Positions 39,667 through 49,829 of a stretch of 64,000 nt of DNA are shown here, piece by piece; position 1 is the stretch's first letter, and each line of letters starts with the position of its first letter. The position numbers were made by a program, and so were the translations under genes. The stretch lies in NCBI GenBank assembly GCA_020444475.1, contig JAHLKV010000002.1:789947-853946 (forward strand), given 5' to 3'. The notes under the pieces are model-generated. The model made no database searches and had not been told where the DNA came from. It was given only the letters and a program-made list of their open reading frames with translations. The DNA is from a bacterium. Lineage in GTDB: Bacteria; Zixibacteria; MSB-5A5; GN15; FEB-12.

Positions 39667-40051
39667 ATCCGTGATGCACCGCATGTTATTGCAGGAAAGG
39701 GCGTTATGGCCTCGGTCGAGTTTTCGCCCGGTGGCGTGTCCGGCGGCAGCACTCAGATGTGTCTGCGAGAAACGCCCACCGCACGCGGCCTGCGAGCGCT
39801 TGTCCATGGTCTGTTTAATGTTTGCGCAGGCATTGGGGGCGGCATGTGCAGCTGGCGGGCAGATCCGCATCGCTTCAGCCTCAAGGGTGTGGCGGGGAGC
39901 GCGCCGGACGTCTGGCGATACGTGACACAGTTGACCTGAGTCTTTCACACGCCTATACTGGTGTAGCAGTTAGTCAGTAATAACGCCGCGGGATGTTGTC
40001 ACCGTAGCCGTCCTCGGGCGACGGTTTTCGTGGCGAGGGAGGCATCTGCCC

Positions 40052-41365
40052 ATGTGTTCCGAACGTCGGAAGCCGGGGAACGGTCATCGGCCTGAAACCG
40101 CCGACGAATACCGTCGTCGCGAGGGAGAGGTACGATTCCGCCTGATGGCGGAGAAAGCCATCGACATGATGTCGCATCACACTGCCGATGGCACATATCT
40201 TTATGTCTCACCGGCCGGGAAACTGCTGCTGGGGTGGGAGCCGGAAGAGATGATCGGCGTAAACGCCTACGAGTTCATCCACCCTGATGACCACAAGTTC
40301 GTTCGCACCAGCCACGATACTATTCTCACCAAACCTACGGTGAACACTGTGCAGTATCGCATTCGCCGCAAGGACCGAACATACATCTGGTTTGAGACAA
40401 ACTCGACGGTGATTCGCGATGAAGCGAGCGGAGAGATCAGCGAGATCGTCGCCGTCTCCAGAGACATCACCCGCCGCAAGCAGTATGAACAGGCCCTGCA
40501 GGACAGCGAGACTCGTCTGAAGGCAGCACAGGCACTCGGCAAGCTCGGCAACTGGGAGTTGAACGTTAAGGACAACACCATGATCTGGTCCGACGAGGTG
40601 TACCATCTCTTCGAGCGGTCGAAAAATGGTGGACAACCATCGTTTGAAGAGTCGCTGAAGCTGCTGCATCCCGACGATGCCGTTCTGTTACAGAGACGGC
40701 TGCGGGAAGCGGTCGAGTCGGGTCGGGAGAGTCAGCTCGATGTACGGGTGGTGTTGCCGTCAGGGCAAACCAAGAATTTCTCCGGCATGATTCGGGCTGT
40801 GAAAGACGACGACGGAAAGGTCGTTCGTCTGTTCGGGACCGTGCAGGATATCACCGATCGGAAGCGTGTGGAGCAGGCTCTGGCCGATGCTAACCGGGCG
40901 CTGAAAGAAGATCAGGAGGCTCTCCAGCGCAAGAACACCGCCCTTCGCGAAGTTCTTGACCAGATCGAGTCGGAACGTCAGGTTGTCGCCGAGCAGATCA
41001 GTACCAACGTCGAGCGCATGGTGATGCCTCTTCTGACTCAATTGGAGAACCGGGTGGGGGCGACAAACGGTGACTTGATCGATCTGGTCAGGGATGCTCT
41101 TCGCGAGCTGACGTCGCCGTTCATGCAGCGTTTGCAGGGGTTGGCGATGTCGCTATCGCCGCGTGAGATGGAGATCTGCCAGATGATCAAGAACGGTTTG
41201 TCGTCGAAAGATATCGCCGCCACACTGAGCACCTCGGAGGGTACGGTTCGGAATCAGCGCAAAAGCATCCGCCGCAAGCTGGGAATCGACAGTGAGCAGA
41301 TCAATCTTCGCCTTTATCTGCAGACGTTGGAGGAGATGACCGGGAAGCGCCCCCGCTCGCGTTAG
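40052..41365 (+). CDS. Two-PAS-domain protein with LuxR-type HTH
   Basis: PAS/PAC segments and LSPREMEICQMIKNGLSSKDIAATLSTSEGTVRNQRKSIRRKLGI. Confidence 0.92.
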   Translation: MCSERRKPGNGHRPETADEYRRREGEVRFRLMAEKAIDMMSHHTADGTYLYVSPAGKLLLGWEPEEMIGVNAYEFIHPDDHKFVRTSHDTILTKPTVNTVQYRIRRKDRTYIWFETNSTVIRDEASGEISEIVAVSRDITRRKQYEQALQDSETRLKAAQALGKLGNWELNVKDNTMIWSDEVYHLFERSKNGGQPSFEESLKLLHPDDAVLLQRRLREAVESGRESQLDVRVVLPSGQTKNFSGMIRAVKDDDGKVVRLFGTVQDITDRKRVEQALADANRALKEDQEALQRKNTALREVLDQIESERQVVAEQISTNVERMVMPLLTQLENRVGATNGDLIDLVRDALRELTSPFMQRLQGLAMSLSPREMEICQMIKNGLSSKDIAATLSTSEGTVRNQRKSIRRKLGIDSEQINLRLYLQTLEEMTGKRPRSR

Positions 41366-41726
41366 CCACGCCGTCGCGATTATCCTCCTGTCGAAATATG
41401 GTGTTATTGCTCTACGAACATCTATTCCGTATATCCCAACCGTATCTCATCGTCGTCTCTTGCAAAATGGCTCAAGCCGGTCGATCTTCGATCTTAGAGT
41501 TCGCGACGCCGTGCCCGCTCACGCACTCACGCTCACATCTTCGCGCGGCGTCAGCATTCGGCAGAGACAACCTGTCGACATGCCGCCCGGCGACTCTGCG
41601 TCGAGCGAACGGACACCAGGAGCGCGACAGGTTTGCCCCGTTCCCGACTTGACTGAGGGCGCGACAACCACTACGGCCCTGCCCCCCGGCCAGGCCGACC
41701 GGATCAGACATCATTCAGTCTCTTCG

Positions 41727-41755
41727 AGGCGGGATCCACCAGGTCCCGCCTTCTT
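41727..41755 (+). terminator. Terminator-like hairpin
   Basis: GGCGGGA-tccaccagg-TCCCGCC followed by ttcttt. Confidence 0.6.
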
Positions 41756-41887
41756 TATTCCGATCGGAAGTATCACAAGAAAGTAACATCTCAGTCTACT
41801 GCCGTTTTTCGCACATCTGTGACGGAACCAGTCGGTCTCTCTGGCGTTGAACCTGTGCACATAAAAGCGTGCAGGGAGTTGAACGGA

Positions 41888-42490
41888 ATGAGAAACCTGA
41901 AGATATCCAATGGATTGCCGGTCGCTGCCATCGTTTCGCTGATTGCGGTGGTCGTGCTGGCGGGAACATTTACCGGCCTTTCATCGTCTACCAGTTACGA
42001 AGCCGGTGACAACGAGGGGGGGCAGTCGGGGGCGCTGTTCGCCGCCGAGACAGGAGACTCGACGATGAGTGATAAGATTGAGAAGACCGACGCCGAGTGG
42101 AAAGAGATACTGACCCCGGAGCAGTATCATGTCCTTCGCGAAAAAGGCACCGAACGCGCCTTCACCGGGGTGTTCGACGACTTGTTCGAGGACGGGGTCT
42201 ATCGCTGCGCCGCCTGCAAAGCGGAGCTGTTTACGTCGAACACGAAATACAACTCGGGCTGCGGCTGGCCGGCGTTTTTTGATGCTGCCGCCGACGGTGC
42301 AATCGAAACGCGCGAGGATACCTCGTTTGGTATGAGCCGCACCGAAATCGTCTGTGCGAAGTGCGGCGGACATTTGGGGCACGTGTTTACCGACGGTCCT
42401 GCCCCCACCGGCCTTCGCTATTGCGTGAACTCAGCCTCCCTGGATTTCGACAGCACCGGCGATGAGAGCTCGACCGAGACGAACAAGTAG
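41888..42490 (+). CDS. msrB: Peptide-methionine (R)-S-oxide reductase, exported/membrane-anchored
   Basis: CAACK...SGCGWPAF...[12 protein letters not shown]...[11 protein letters not shown]-terminal hydrophobic segment. Confidence 0.95.
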   Translation: MRNLKISNGLPVAAIVSLIAVVVLAGTFTGLSSSTSYEAGDNEGGQSGALFAAETGDSTMSDKIEKTDAEWKEILTPEQYHVLREKGTERAFTGVFDDLFEDGVYRCAACKAELFTSNTKYNSGCGWPAFFDAAADGAIETREDTSFGMSRTEIVCAKCGGHLGHVFTDGPAPTGLRYCVNSASLDFDSTGDESSTETNK

Positions 42491-42560
42491 CGCCCACACC
42501 CTGTGCCGGCACGGGCATCTGCAGGAAGGGATGTCCCGGCGCAGTTTACTATAGAGAGAA

Positions 42561-42592
42561 GGCGGGTCCCTGGAGGGCCCGCCTTATTTTTG
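42561..42592 (+). terminator. Intrinsic terminator after msrB
   Basis: GGCGGGTCCC-tgga-GGGCCCGCC followed by ttattttt. Confidence 0.85.
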
Positions 42593-42608
42593 TCTGCGTG
42601 GGGAGCCG

Positions 42609-42830
42609 CTAGCCCGGTTTCTCCCACTCGGCGGCCTGGTCGGGTTTCATCACCTCAAATACGGTTTCGCCGGTAGCCAGCATTTTGTTGACGTAGGGTC
42701 GGCAGCGTTGGCAGTTGTGGCCGAACTCGACGTACCGCTGCAGCTCTTCGAATGTACGCGCACCGTTCTTGCGGGCGATCTTCTTGAGCGCCGTAAACCG
42801 TTGACCGAAACACACACACCGGGTGACCAT
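42609..42830 (-). CDS. BFD-like [2Fe-2S]-binding protein
   Basis: CVC...CQRC spacing of BFD-like domains. Confidence 0.8.
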   Translation of the reverse strand: MVTRCVCFGQRFTALKKIARKNGARTFEELQRYVEFGHNCQRCRPYVNKMLATGETVFEVMKPDQAAEWEKPG

Positions 42831-42865
42831 CAGCCGTTCCGCATCTTCATCATCTCGGCTGCCGT

Positions 42866-43417
42866 TCAGCGAGAGACCGAGGCGATCTCTTCCTGGGTAA
42901 GCTGGCGAAACGAGGTACGGTAGCCGTAGTATGCAGCGAAGGCGTACATCAGCAGGTCGAAGAAGCTGAACAGTTCGACCATGATCTGCCAGGCCATGTC
43001 GGGCGTGAGCTGGCTGATGACCTCCATGATCCCCATGCCGTTCTGATCTGCAATCAACACACAGCCGGTGAGCAGATTGCCGAACGCACAGCCGAGCAGG
43101 GAGAGCAGACCGCCGATTATGCCGAACGACTGGTCCACACCCTTGCCCATGTAGCGGACAGTGATGCCGACGACGAAACCGATACCGATCGCGATGAGGC
43201 CGATCTGGTAGCCGGTGAAGTAGGTAATGGCCGCCCAGACAATCGCTCCGACCAGAGCGGCGACCAGGCCGCCAAAGACCGCCAGCGAGAGATTCTGGTT
43301 GTCTCTAATCTGATTCATCAGCATCTCAAGACGCATCTGATCTACCTGCCTGGTGCCGGGCGGACCGGGCTGATTGGGCAGGTTTGGTTGATTTGGTATG
43401 TTGGGCGGTTGATTCAT
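42866..43417 (-). CDS. Hypothetical membrane protein with Pro/Asn-rich N-terminus
   Basis: NQPPNIPNQPNLPNQPGPPG low-complexity start and TM segments. Confidence 0.7.
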   Translation of the reverse strand: MNQPPNIPNQPNLPNQPGPPGTRQVDQMRLEMLMNQIRDNQNLSLAVFGGLVAALVGAIVWAAITYFTGYQIGLIAIGIGFVVGITVRYMGKGVDQSFGIIGGLLSLLGCAFGNLLTGCVLIADQNGMGIMEVISQLTPDMAWQIMVELFSFFDLLMYAFAAYYGYRTSFRQLTQEEIASVSR

Positions 43418-43442
43418 CGGTTACTCCCCGGTTACTGTACGC

Positions 43443-43472
43443 GTCACCCTTCGACTCCGCTCAGGGTGACGT
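43443..43472. repeat. Module L
   Basis: CGTCACCC ttcgactccgctca GGGTGACG. Confidence 0.7.
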
Positions 43473-43497
43473 GTCTGGGTTCTCGCGGCTCACGTGG

Positions 43498-43995
43498 TTA
43501 CTCCGGCTCCGAGCCCTGCAACAGGCGTCGAATGTACTCAGTTTCTCGTAGACAGCTTCGATAGTCAAGATAATGCATCCCGGCCAGAACGGCCGCAAAC
43601 ATTAACATCCAGAACCAGCCGGAAAGCGGCATCGATTCAGCGCCAAGCAGCATGATGATCAGGAAAGTCAGCCAGAGGCTCCAGAAGCCGAACCGGATGT
43701 TGGTCGTCCGGGGATGCATGGCGGCCTGGACATGGACCCGCACACCGCCGACCGAGACCGGCAGGGTCGTCACACTGCCGACCATTTCCACCCACCCGTA
43801 GTAGGACGGGTTGACGCGATTGACGAGATGGAACGACTCATGGGACAACTCGCCGTCGTACTGCGCTTTCGCAGCCTGAAGTGGTGATGTATCGACCGTC
43901 CCTTCCTGCCGGGTGACTTCACCCAGCTTCCGGTGGACTTCGATTGGTCCCATCGGCGATGTAAACGTGACCTGACTGCCCGGCAAGAGGCGCAT
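43498..43995 (-). CDS. Hypothetical protein with C-terminal TM segments
   Basis: Intact ORF with two hydrophobic helices. Confidence 0.6.
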   Translation of the reverse strand: MRLLPGSQVTFTSPMGPIEVHRKLGEVTRQEGTVDTSPLQAAKAQYDGELSHESFHLVNRVNPSYYGWVEMVGSVTTLPVSVGGVRVHVQAAMHPRTTNIRFGFWSLWLTFLIIMLLGAESMPLSGWFWMLMFAAVLAGMHYLDYRSCLRETEYIRRLLQGSEPE

Positions 43996-44138
43996 GGCAA
44001 CTGACTCCCTGTTACCGTCAAGGTTGTGATTTCAGAACGACCGGTCAACGGTGAACTTGTCGACGCAGCCCCGGCTTCGCTTGACACCGGGCACCGTATC
44101 GGCGTTTCTTTGTGTAACCGAGTTTCAGCGGAGAAGTT

Positions 44139-44588
44139 TTGATTGCTACTAGTCTGGCCGTTGTCGACAGCCTGATGCTCATTGCCGCCGGGATCCTGCA
44201 TGTCTACTGGGCATCGGGCGGTATGTGGGGGTTTGAGCACGCGATTCCGCAGCACGAGGCGGAGCCGGGCGACTCACTTATCGGTGAGCCGGCCTTTCGC
44301 CCGAAACGGATCGTTACCCGCGCTGTCGGGATGGTCTGTTTTGTTGCGGCGGGGCTGTTGCTGACCCGGGTCGGGATCGTGGAACTGCCGGTGCAGGGGA
44401 AGTTTGTCGAGTACGGCCTGTGGCTGTTAGCCGGTTTCTTCCTTCTGCGGACGATCGGCGATTTTCGTTTTGCGGGGCTCACGCGGCGGGTCAAAGACAC
44501 GACCTTCGCGCGCTGGGACGCCAGGCTGTTCACGCCGCTTTTTCTGTGGCTCGGTGTTTCGACGGTGATAGTTAACCTTCTCGTCTAA
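44139..44588 (+). CDS. DUF3995-type membrane protein
   Basis: AGILHVYWASGGMWGFEHAIPQ...; four TM segments. Confidence 0.75.
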   Translation: MIATSLAVVDSLMLIAAGILHVYWASGGMWGFEHAIPQHEAEPGDSLIGEPAFRPKRIVTRAVGMVCFVAAGLLLTRVGIVELPVQGKFVEYGLWLLAGFFLLRTIGDFRFAGLTRRVKDTTFARWDARLFTPLFLWLGVSTVIVNLLV

Positions 44589-44600
44589 CGGATTGACTCC

Positions 44601-45131
44601 ATGGCGCTGCTGGCTCTGACATATCCCGAACTCAAAGATAAGGATTTCGAATGGATCCAGTCGATCCGGGAGAAGTACGACCAGCCGGAGTATCAGATAA
44701 TCGGACCGCACTTCACGCTGGTTTTTCCGGTCGACGGTGTCGACAAAGCGATATTTGTGGAGCACGTACGGAAGATATCTCGCACCGGCAAGGAGTTCCC
44801 CTTCCAGCTTCGCTGCGCGGTGGTGGTGTTCGGCAAGTGGAATGATAAATGGTACCTGTTTCTGGCGCCGGACCAGGGGTACAGCAATCTGGTCGCGCTG
44901 CACACCGCCTTGTATACCGGGCCGTTGGAGGATAAGGGGCGGTTCGATGAACCGTACGTGCCGCATATAACAGTCGGGAAGTTCGCCACCCGTGAAGAGT
45001 GCCGCGACGTGGCGGAGTCGTTGAACACGCAGCATTTTCGTCTCGAAGGGAAAGTCAGGACGATAGAGATAGTCGATTACACCAACGGCGCCACCTCTTC
45101 GGTGGATCGATTTGAACTGCGTCCGGACTGA
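44601..45131 (+). CDS. 2'-5' RNA ligase/2H phosphoesterase family protein
   Basis: Paired HxT motifs HFTLVF and HITVGKF. Confidence 0.85.
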   Translation: MALLALTYPELKDKDFEWIQSIREKYDQPEYQIIGPHFTLVFPVDGVDKAIFVEHVRKISRTGKEFPFQLRCAVVVFGKWNDKWYLFLAPDQGYSNLVALHTALYTGPLEDKGRFDEPYVPHITVGKFATREECRDVAESLNTQHFRLEGKVRTIEIVDYTNGATSSVDRFELRPD

Positions 45132-45151
45132 CATCAGCATAGGGACCTGTC

Positions 45152-45502
45152 ATGAGCAAGTTTGACTTCAACAGACGTCGTTTCCGAGGTATCGAGAATT
45201 ACGACGACGGCGACCTCACTGGTGAGGTGCTGTTCACGTATCATCAGGATGGTAAGTTCGTATGGGGGGAGTTTTCGGGAGGGCGAGTAGCCCGAGGCAA
45301 TCTGGTTGCGCGCATGCGTGAGGATGGTGTGATCGACATGCTCTGGCAGTATGTCAATATCGACGCCAATCTCGTCGGCGGGATATGCCTGTCGAAACCC
45401 GAAGTGCTTCCTGACGGCCGCTATCGCGTGCACGAGTCGTGGAGCATTACGGTCGGCGGCGACGGCATGGGCACTTCGGTTATCGAAGAGGTGAACGAGT
45501 AG
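45152..45502 (+). CDS. Small beta-rich hypothetical protein (type often labelled n-acetylglutamate synthase)
   Basis: NYDDGDLTGEVLFTYHQDGKFVWGEFSGGRVARGNLVARM. Confidence 0.65.
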   Translation: MSKFDFNRRRFRGIENYDDGDLTGEVLFTYHQDGKFVWGEFSGGRVARGNLVARMREDGVIDMLWQYVNIDANLVGGICLSKPEVLPDGRYRVHESWSITVGGDGMGTSVIEEVNE

Positions 45503-45522
45503 ATGCACTCGGAGGGGCAAGC

Positions 45523-46167
45523 GTGATCGAAGCGGTCATTTTCGATCTCGATGGTCTGCTGGCCGATACCGAGAAACTGCATATTGAGGCCTACCGCCAG
45601 GTGTTCGCTTCGTTCGGTCTGGAAATCGACGAGCGCGTCTACGCCGAGCACTGGATTCGCGACGGCAAGGGGATCGGGGAGTATATCGCCGAACATAAGC
45701 TGCCGCTCGATCCGAACGACGTTCGCTCACGCAAGACCGAACGGTATCATCATCTCGTGAGAACAACCGCGCAGCCGATGCCGGGAGCTGTTGAGTTGGT
45801 CGAACAGCTTCGGGGCAGGAAGCACCTCGGGCTGGCGTCGTCGTCGTACCGTCGCGATGTCCACTGCGTGCTGGAATCCCTTGGGTTGAGAGAGGCCTTC
45901 TCGGTTATCGCAGCCAAGGAAGACGCCAAACGACTCAAGCCCGCCCCCGATGTTTTTCTGTTCGTGGCCGCCAGGCTGGGGGTTGCGCCCGAGAGATGTC
46001 TGGTGCTGGAGGACGCCGAGAAGGGAATCCGGGCGGCTTCGGCGGCGGGCATGAAATCGGTCGCAGTCCCGAACCGGTTCACCCGAGATAATGATTTCTC
46101 TGCCGCGACGTGCGTGGTATCTTCGCTGACAGACATCACGCCGACCTTCCTGGAGTCTCTCGCCTGA
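45523..46167 (+). CDS. HAD-IA family phosphatase (beta-phosphoglucomutase-like)
   Basis: GTG start with ggagggg RBS; VIFDLDGLLADTEKLH, SSS, KPAPDVFL, VLEDAEKGIRAA. Confidence 0.92.
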   Translation: MIEAVIFDLDGLLADTEKLHIEAYRQVFASFGLEIDERVYAEHWIRDGKGIGEYIAEHKLPLDPNDVRSRKTERYHHLVRTTAQPMPGAVELVEQLRGRKHLGLASSSYRRDVHCVLESLGLREAFSVIAAKEDAKRLKPAPDVFLFVAARLGVAPERCLVLEDAEKGIRAASAAGMKSVAVPNRFTRDNDFSAATCVVSSLTDITPTFLESLA

Positions 46168-46212
46168 TCGGGAGCGTCCTCGGGCCGACTCGAACATGCA
46201 CCCTGTAACGAA

Positions 46213-47001
46213 GTGGGTAACGGTGTGGACTGGTACATCTATCCGCTGGTAATAGCCGCCGGCTTCGCCTGCGGTTTCATCAACACGCTCGCCGGCAGTG
46301 GTTCACTGATCACGCTGCCTCTTCTGATTTTCCTCGGCCTTCCGGCCAATGTCGCCAACGGAACCAATCGGGTCGCGATCCTGCTGCAGAACGTCGTTGG
46401 GGTAACCCGTTTTCATCAGCAGGGCGTGCTCAACTGGAAGCGGGGACTGATCCTTGCCGCGCCGGCGATAGTCGGTGCGATAATCGGCGCCCAGATCGCG
46501 GTCAATCTCGATGAAGAGATGATGCGGCGGACTATCGGCGCATTGATGGTCATCATGTTTTTCATTCTGCTGATCCGACCCAAGCGATGGCTGCAGGGGC
46601 GGCCGGAGCTGACGGATAAACCGGTCGATGTCATGCAGATACTTATCTTCTTTGCGATCGGCGTCTACGGCGGGTTCATCCAGGCGGGAGTCGGGCTGTT
46701 CCTGTTGGCGGGGCTGGTACTCGGAGCGGGGTTTGACCTGGTGAAAGGGAACGCCGTCAAGGTGTTGATCATCCTCGCCTTCACGATCTTCGCACTGGCC
46801 GTGTTCGTGATCAACGGACAGGTCAACTGGTTCGTCGGTTTGATACTCGCTATCGGCAATATGCTCGGGGCGTGGATCGCCGCGAAAATGGCCGTACAGA
46901 AAGGGGCGGGATTTGTGCGATGGCTGCTGATCGCGGTGGTACTCGTCTCGGCGGCGGTGTTGCTCGGTGTGCCTGATCTGATCAAGAAGATGTTGTCATA
47001 G
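46213..47001 (+). CDS. TSUP/TauE-SafE family transporter
   Basis: GFINTLAGSGSLITLPLLIFLGLP with repeat TM architecture; GTG start. Confidence 0.92.
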   Translation: MGNGVDWYIYPLVIAAGFACGFINTLAGSGSLITLPLLIFLGLPANVANGTNRVAILLQNVVGVTRFHQQGVLNWKRGLILAAPAIVGAIIGAQIAVNLDEEMMRRTIGALMVIMFFILLIRPKRWLQGRPELTDKPVDVMQILIFFAIGVYGGFIQAGVGLFLLAGLVLGAGFDLVKGNAVKVLIILAFTIFALAVFVINGQVNWFVGLILAIGNMLGAWIAAKMAVQKGAGFVRWLLIAVVLVSAAVLLGVPDLIKKMLS

Positions 47002-47024
47002 GGTTCGCGCAGTGGGGTGTGAGT

Positions 47025-47507
47025 ATGAAATCTGCCAAAATGATAGTACTGATATCGCTCGCGGCAGCGGCGATTGTACTGACGGGGTGTCGACCGATGA
47101 TTGATACCGAGAAGCTGAAGCAGGAGTTGATGGATACCGATCGGGCGTTCTCGGCGCTGTCGGTAGAGCAAGGCATGCGCGCGGCGTTTGGCGCGTACAT
47201 GGCTGACGATGTCGTGATCTATCGCGGCGGTGTGGCGCCGATCGAGGGACGCGAGACGGCGCTCCCGCTGTATCCCGACAATCCGGAGATCGTTCTGCAG
47301 TGGGAGCCGTGGAAGGCCGAAGTGGCCGCCTCGGGTGAATTGGGTTATACGCTCGGTTCGTATACGCTGACCAGCGTAGGCGCCGACGGCGCTGAGCAGA
47401 AGTCTACCGGCAGCTACGTGTCGATCTGGCGCCGATCTCCCGACGGCGACTGGAAGTTTGTGTTTGATACGGGGCATCCCGGACCGCAGCGGGGTGAGAA
47501 AGAATAG
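47025..47507 (+). CDS. DUF4440/SnoaL-like lipoprotein
   Basis: Lipobox IVLTGC; LKQELMDTDRAFSALSVEQGMRAAFGAYMADD. Confidence 0.78.
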   Translation: MKSAKMIVLISLAAAAIVLTGCRPMIDTEKLKQELMDTDRAFSALSVEQGMRAAFGAYMADDVVIYRGGVAPIEGRETALPLYPDNPEIVLQWEPWKAEVAASGELGYTLGSYTLTSVGADGAEQKSTGSYVSIWRRSPDGDWKFVFDTGHPGPQRGEKE

Positions 47508-48019
47508 TGGCGCTGCCGATTCTCGACGCCGGCGAGACGTTTCTTCGCGCATACGAGCGGGAGGATTTCGAAGACTTCGCGGCGCTGATGTCCGACCCAC
47601 AGGCGACGCTGCACACCGATGGCCCGATGCCGGTGGCTGCTGTCGCCCGGTTGTTCGAGCAACTGCTGGTGTGCGATGATACCGGCCCGATACAGGCATG
47701 GGCGGTGGTGCACCGCGCGCGACAGGAGTTTCTCGGTCACTGCGGTCTTCGCCGAGGGGAACGCGAAGGAGAGGTGGAGCTGCTGCTGATGTTGTCTCCC
47801 CGGCATTGGCGGAAAGGGTATGGTCTGGCGGCCGCCAGGCGGCTGATCGAATACGCAACCACCGCAACCCCTTACACCAAAGTAATAGGGACAGTTGACC
47901 CCGACCATGAAGCCTCGATTGCCCTGATGACCCGACTGGGCATGTCACTGGAGCGCTGGGAGGAGGATACCAAAGGGAAGTATTTGGTCTACGCCGGTTC
48001 ATTGGAGCGCGGCAAGTAA
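47507..48019 (+). CDS. GNAT-family N-acetyltransferase
   Basis: RHWRKGYGLAAARRLIEYA...; GTG start overlaps preceding stop. Confidence 0.85.
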   Translation: MALPILDAGETFLRAYEREDFEDFAALMSDPQATLHTDGPMPVAAVARLFEQLLVCDDTGPIQAWAVVHRARQEFLGHCGLRRGEREGEVELLLMLSPRHWRKGYGLAAARRLIEYATTATPYTKVIGTVDPDHEASIALMTRLGMSLERWEEDTKGKYLVYAGSLERGK

Positions 48020-48271
48020 TCGGTAAGGGAATGTCGGGGAAGAAGTTACTGAGCGTGTCGTGGAGTTTGTGATCGTCGCTGACTACTTTTGCCCGTGAGG
48101 CACGGGGCGGCCTGCATCGGACTGGGTACGCCACTGCGTACCCGGCCTGGCGCGAGGCTCAGTGCTGATTTCGCAGGCTCCCATCGCTCATGCGGTTACG
48201 CAAAAAACTATTGACTTCGGCGGCGCCGACCGATATCATATACCATGATCGTAACCCGTCTTTATTAGGCC

Positions 48272-48287
48272 AATTGTCAGGACAATT
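48272..48287. promoter_or_regulatory. Perfect 16-bp dyad upstream of the first RRM gene
   Basis: AATTGTCAGGACAATT. Confidence 0.4.
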
Positions 48288-48431
48288 TTTCTGCCAGTAT
48301 CTTTCTTTTCGCCATGTTAATCCAATCATATAGGCGCAATGGTGCGCACAGTTCGCTGTATTCTGCATTTCGCATTCGCAGGGGGTACGTCTGCCGTGCA
48401 GAGGAATCTGTTTCTGTTAGTGGAGAGTCAG

Positions 48432-48785
48432 ATGAATATCTACGTGGGTAATCTGTCGTACAATGCGACGGAAGACGAACTTCGCCAGGCGTTCGAGGCC
48501 TTCGGGACGGTGACGCGGGTCAACCTCATTACCGATCGTATGACGGGCAAACCGCGCGGATTCGGTTTCGTCGAAATGGCCAACGATGATGAAGGACGGG
48601 CGGCACTGGAAGGTCTGCACGGCACCAACATGGGCGGTCGCACGCTGACGGTCAACGAAGCGCGTCCGCGGCCCGAACGCGGCGGCGGCGGCGCTGGTGG
48701 CCGCCGGGGCGGTGGCGGCTACGGAGGCGGTGGCGGTGGCTATCGCGGTGGAGACGGCGGTGGTCGCGACCGCGACAGCTGGTAA
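48432..48785 (+). CDS. RRM-domain RNA-binding protein with Gly/Arg-rich tail
   Basis: RNP2 IYVGNL and RNP1 [18 protein letters not shown] tail. Confidence 0.95.
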   Translation: MNIYVGNLSYNATEDELRQAFEAFGTVTRVNLITDRMTGKPRGFGFVEMANDDEGRAALEGLHGTNMGGRTLTVNEARPRPERGGGGAGGRRGGGGYGGGGGGYRGGDGGGRDRDSW

Positions 48786-49023
48786 ACCGACCGGCCGAAA
48801 CAAGAAAACCGGAACTAAGAAGCGGTGACAACACCGCCACACGATATAACGATATCCAGCCGCTCGGTCGACAGCGAGGTTCAAGATCTATCCCGGCGAC
48901 CCCGCCTGATCCGAAAGCCGGATATGCAAACGCGCCACAAGGCGCACAGACCGTTTATCTTGTCCGATTATATGTCAGATGCACATAGGGGTCGCGAAGG
49001 GATAAACAGAACGGGAGTCTCTC

Positions 49024-49353
49024 ATGAATATCTACGTTGGCAACCTGGCGTATGGTACCGGCGAAGAAGAACTTCGTAACGCTTTCTCCGAGTACGGCGA
49101 AGTGTCAAGCGCAGCGGTGATCAAAGACAAGTTCACCGGCGAATCACGCGGTTTCGGCTTTGTCGAAATGCCGGGTGATGACGAGGCCCGCGCGGCCATT
49201 GAAGCCCTCAACGGCAAAGACCTGGGCGGCCGGACGCTTCGCGTCTCCGAAGCCCGTCCGCGCGACGATCGTGGCGGCGGCGGCGGCGGTGGTCGTGGTG
49301 GCGATCGCGGTGGCCGCGGTGGCGATCGCGGCGGACGTCGCGACAACTGGTAA
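49024..49353 (+). CDS. RRM-domain RNA-binding protein with Gly/Arg-rich tail, second paralogue
   Basis: IYVGNLAYG and [11 protein letters not shown]-like tail. Confidence 0.95.
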   Translation: MNIYVGNLAYGTGEEELRNAFSEYGEVSSAAVIKDKFTGESRGFGFVEMPGDDEARAAIEALNGKDLGGRTLRVSEARPRDDRGGGGGGGRGGDRGGRGGDRGGRRDNW

Positions 49354-49386
49354 GCCTCGGCTTAGCAGAACAGACAAGCACCTTAC

Positions 49387-49420
49387 AACGGGGATCGACA
49401 GCACAGTCGATCCCCGTTTT
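49387..49420 (+). terminator. Intrinsic terminator
   Basis: AACGGGGATCGAC-agcaca-GTCGATCCCCGTTTT. Confidence 0.88.
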
Positions 49421-49467
49421 CTGTTTGGATGCGGTTTCCTGAAGACGGCAGAAGAGGAGGTGGCACA

Positions 49468-49734
49468 ATGAAATTGAACGTGAGAGCGTTTGCGCTCACC
49501 TGCGGACTGGGTTGGGGAGTGACGATCCTGATCGTGACGGTGTGGATTATGTTGCTTGACGGGGCGACCCACGAACCGACGTTCATCGGGACGATCTATC
49601 GCGGCTACAACATCAGCATCCCCGGGGCGTTGATCGGGATGGTCTGGGGACTTTTCGATGGCCTCGTGGGTGGAGCGATTTTCGCCTGGTTTTACAACAT
49701 GCTTGCGGGCAAGTTGAGGACCTCGCCGGCCTGA
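49468..49734 (+). CDS. Small two-TM membrane protein
   Basis: RBS gaggagg before ATG; two hydrophobic helices. Confidence 0.65.
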   Translation: MKLNVRAFALTCGLGWGVTILIVTVWIMLLDGATHEPTFIGTIYRGYNISIPGALIGMVWGLFDGLVGGAIFAWFYNMLAGKLRTSPA

Positions 49735-49829
49735 TGGCAGGCGTCCGGGCTGGATCTATCAGAGCAGAATCTCTGTCTCGGAACCATTCCTACGTAATAT
49801 TGTTGCACAGGTCGAGAGATGGTGATACT

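Noticed and set aside
39706-39939. 77-aa plus-strand ORF between the small secreted protein and the PAS-LuxR gene
   Set aside because: Weak RBS, no domain and competing ORFs in other frames; insufficient support.
48894-48909. GGCGACCCCGCCTGA resembling half of module B
   Set aside because: Only one arm plus loop is preserved; may be a decayed copy but not supportable alone.
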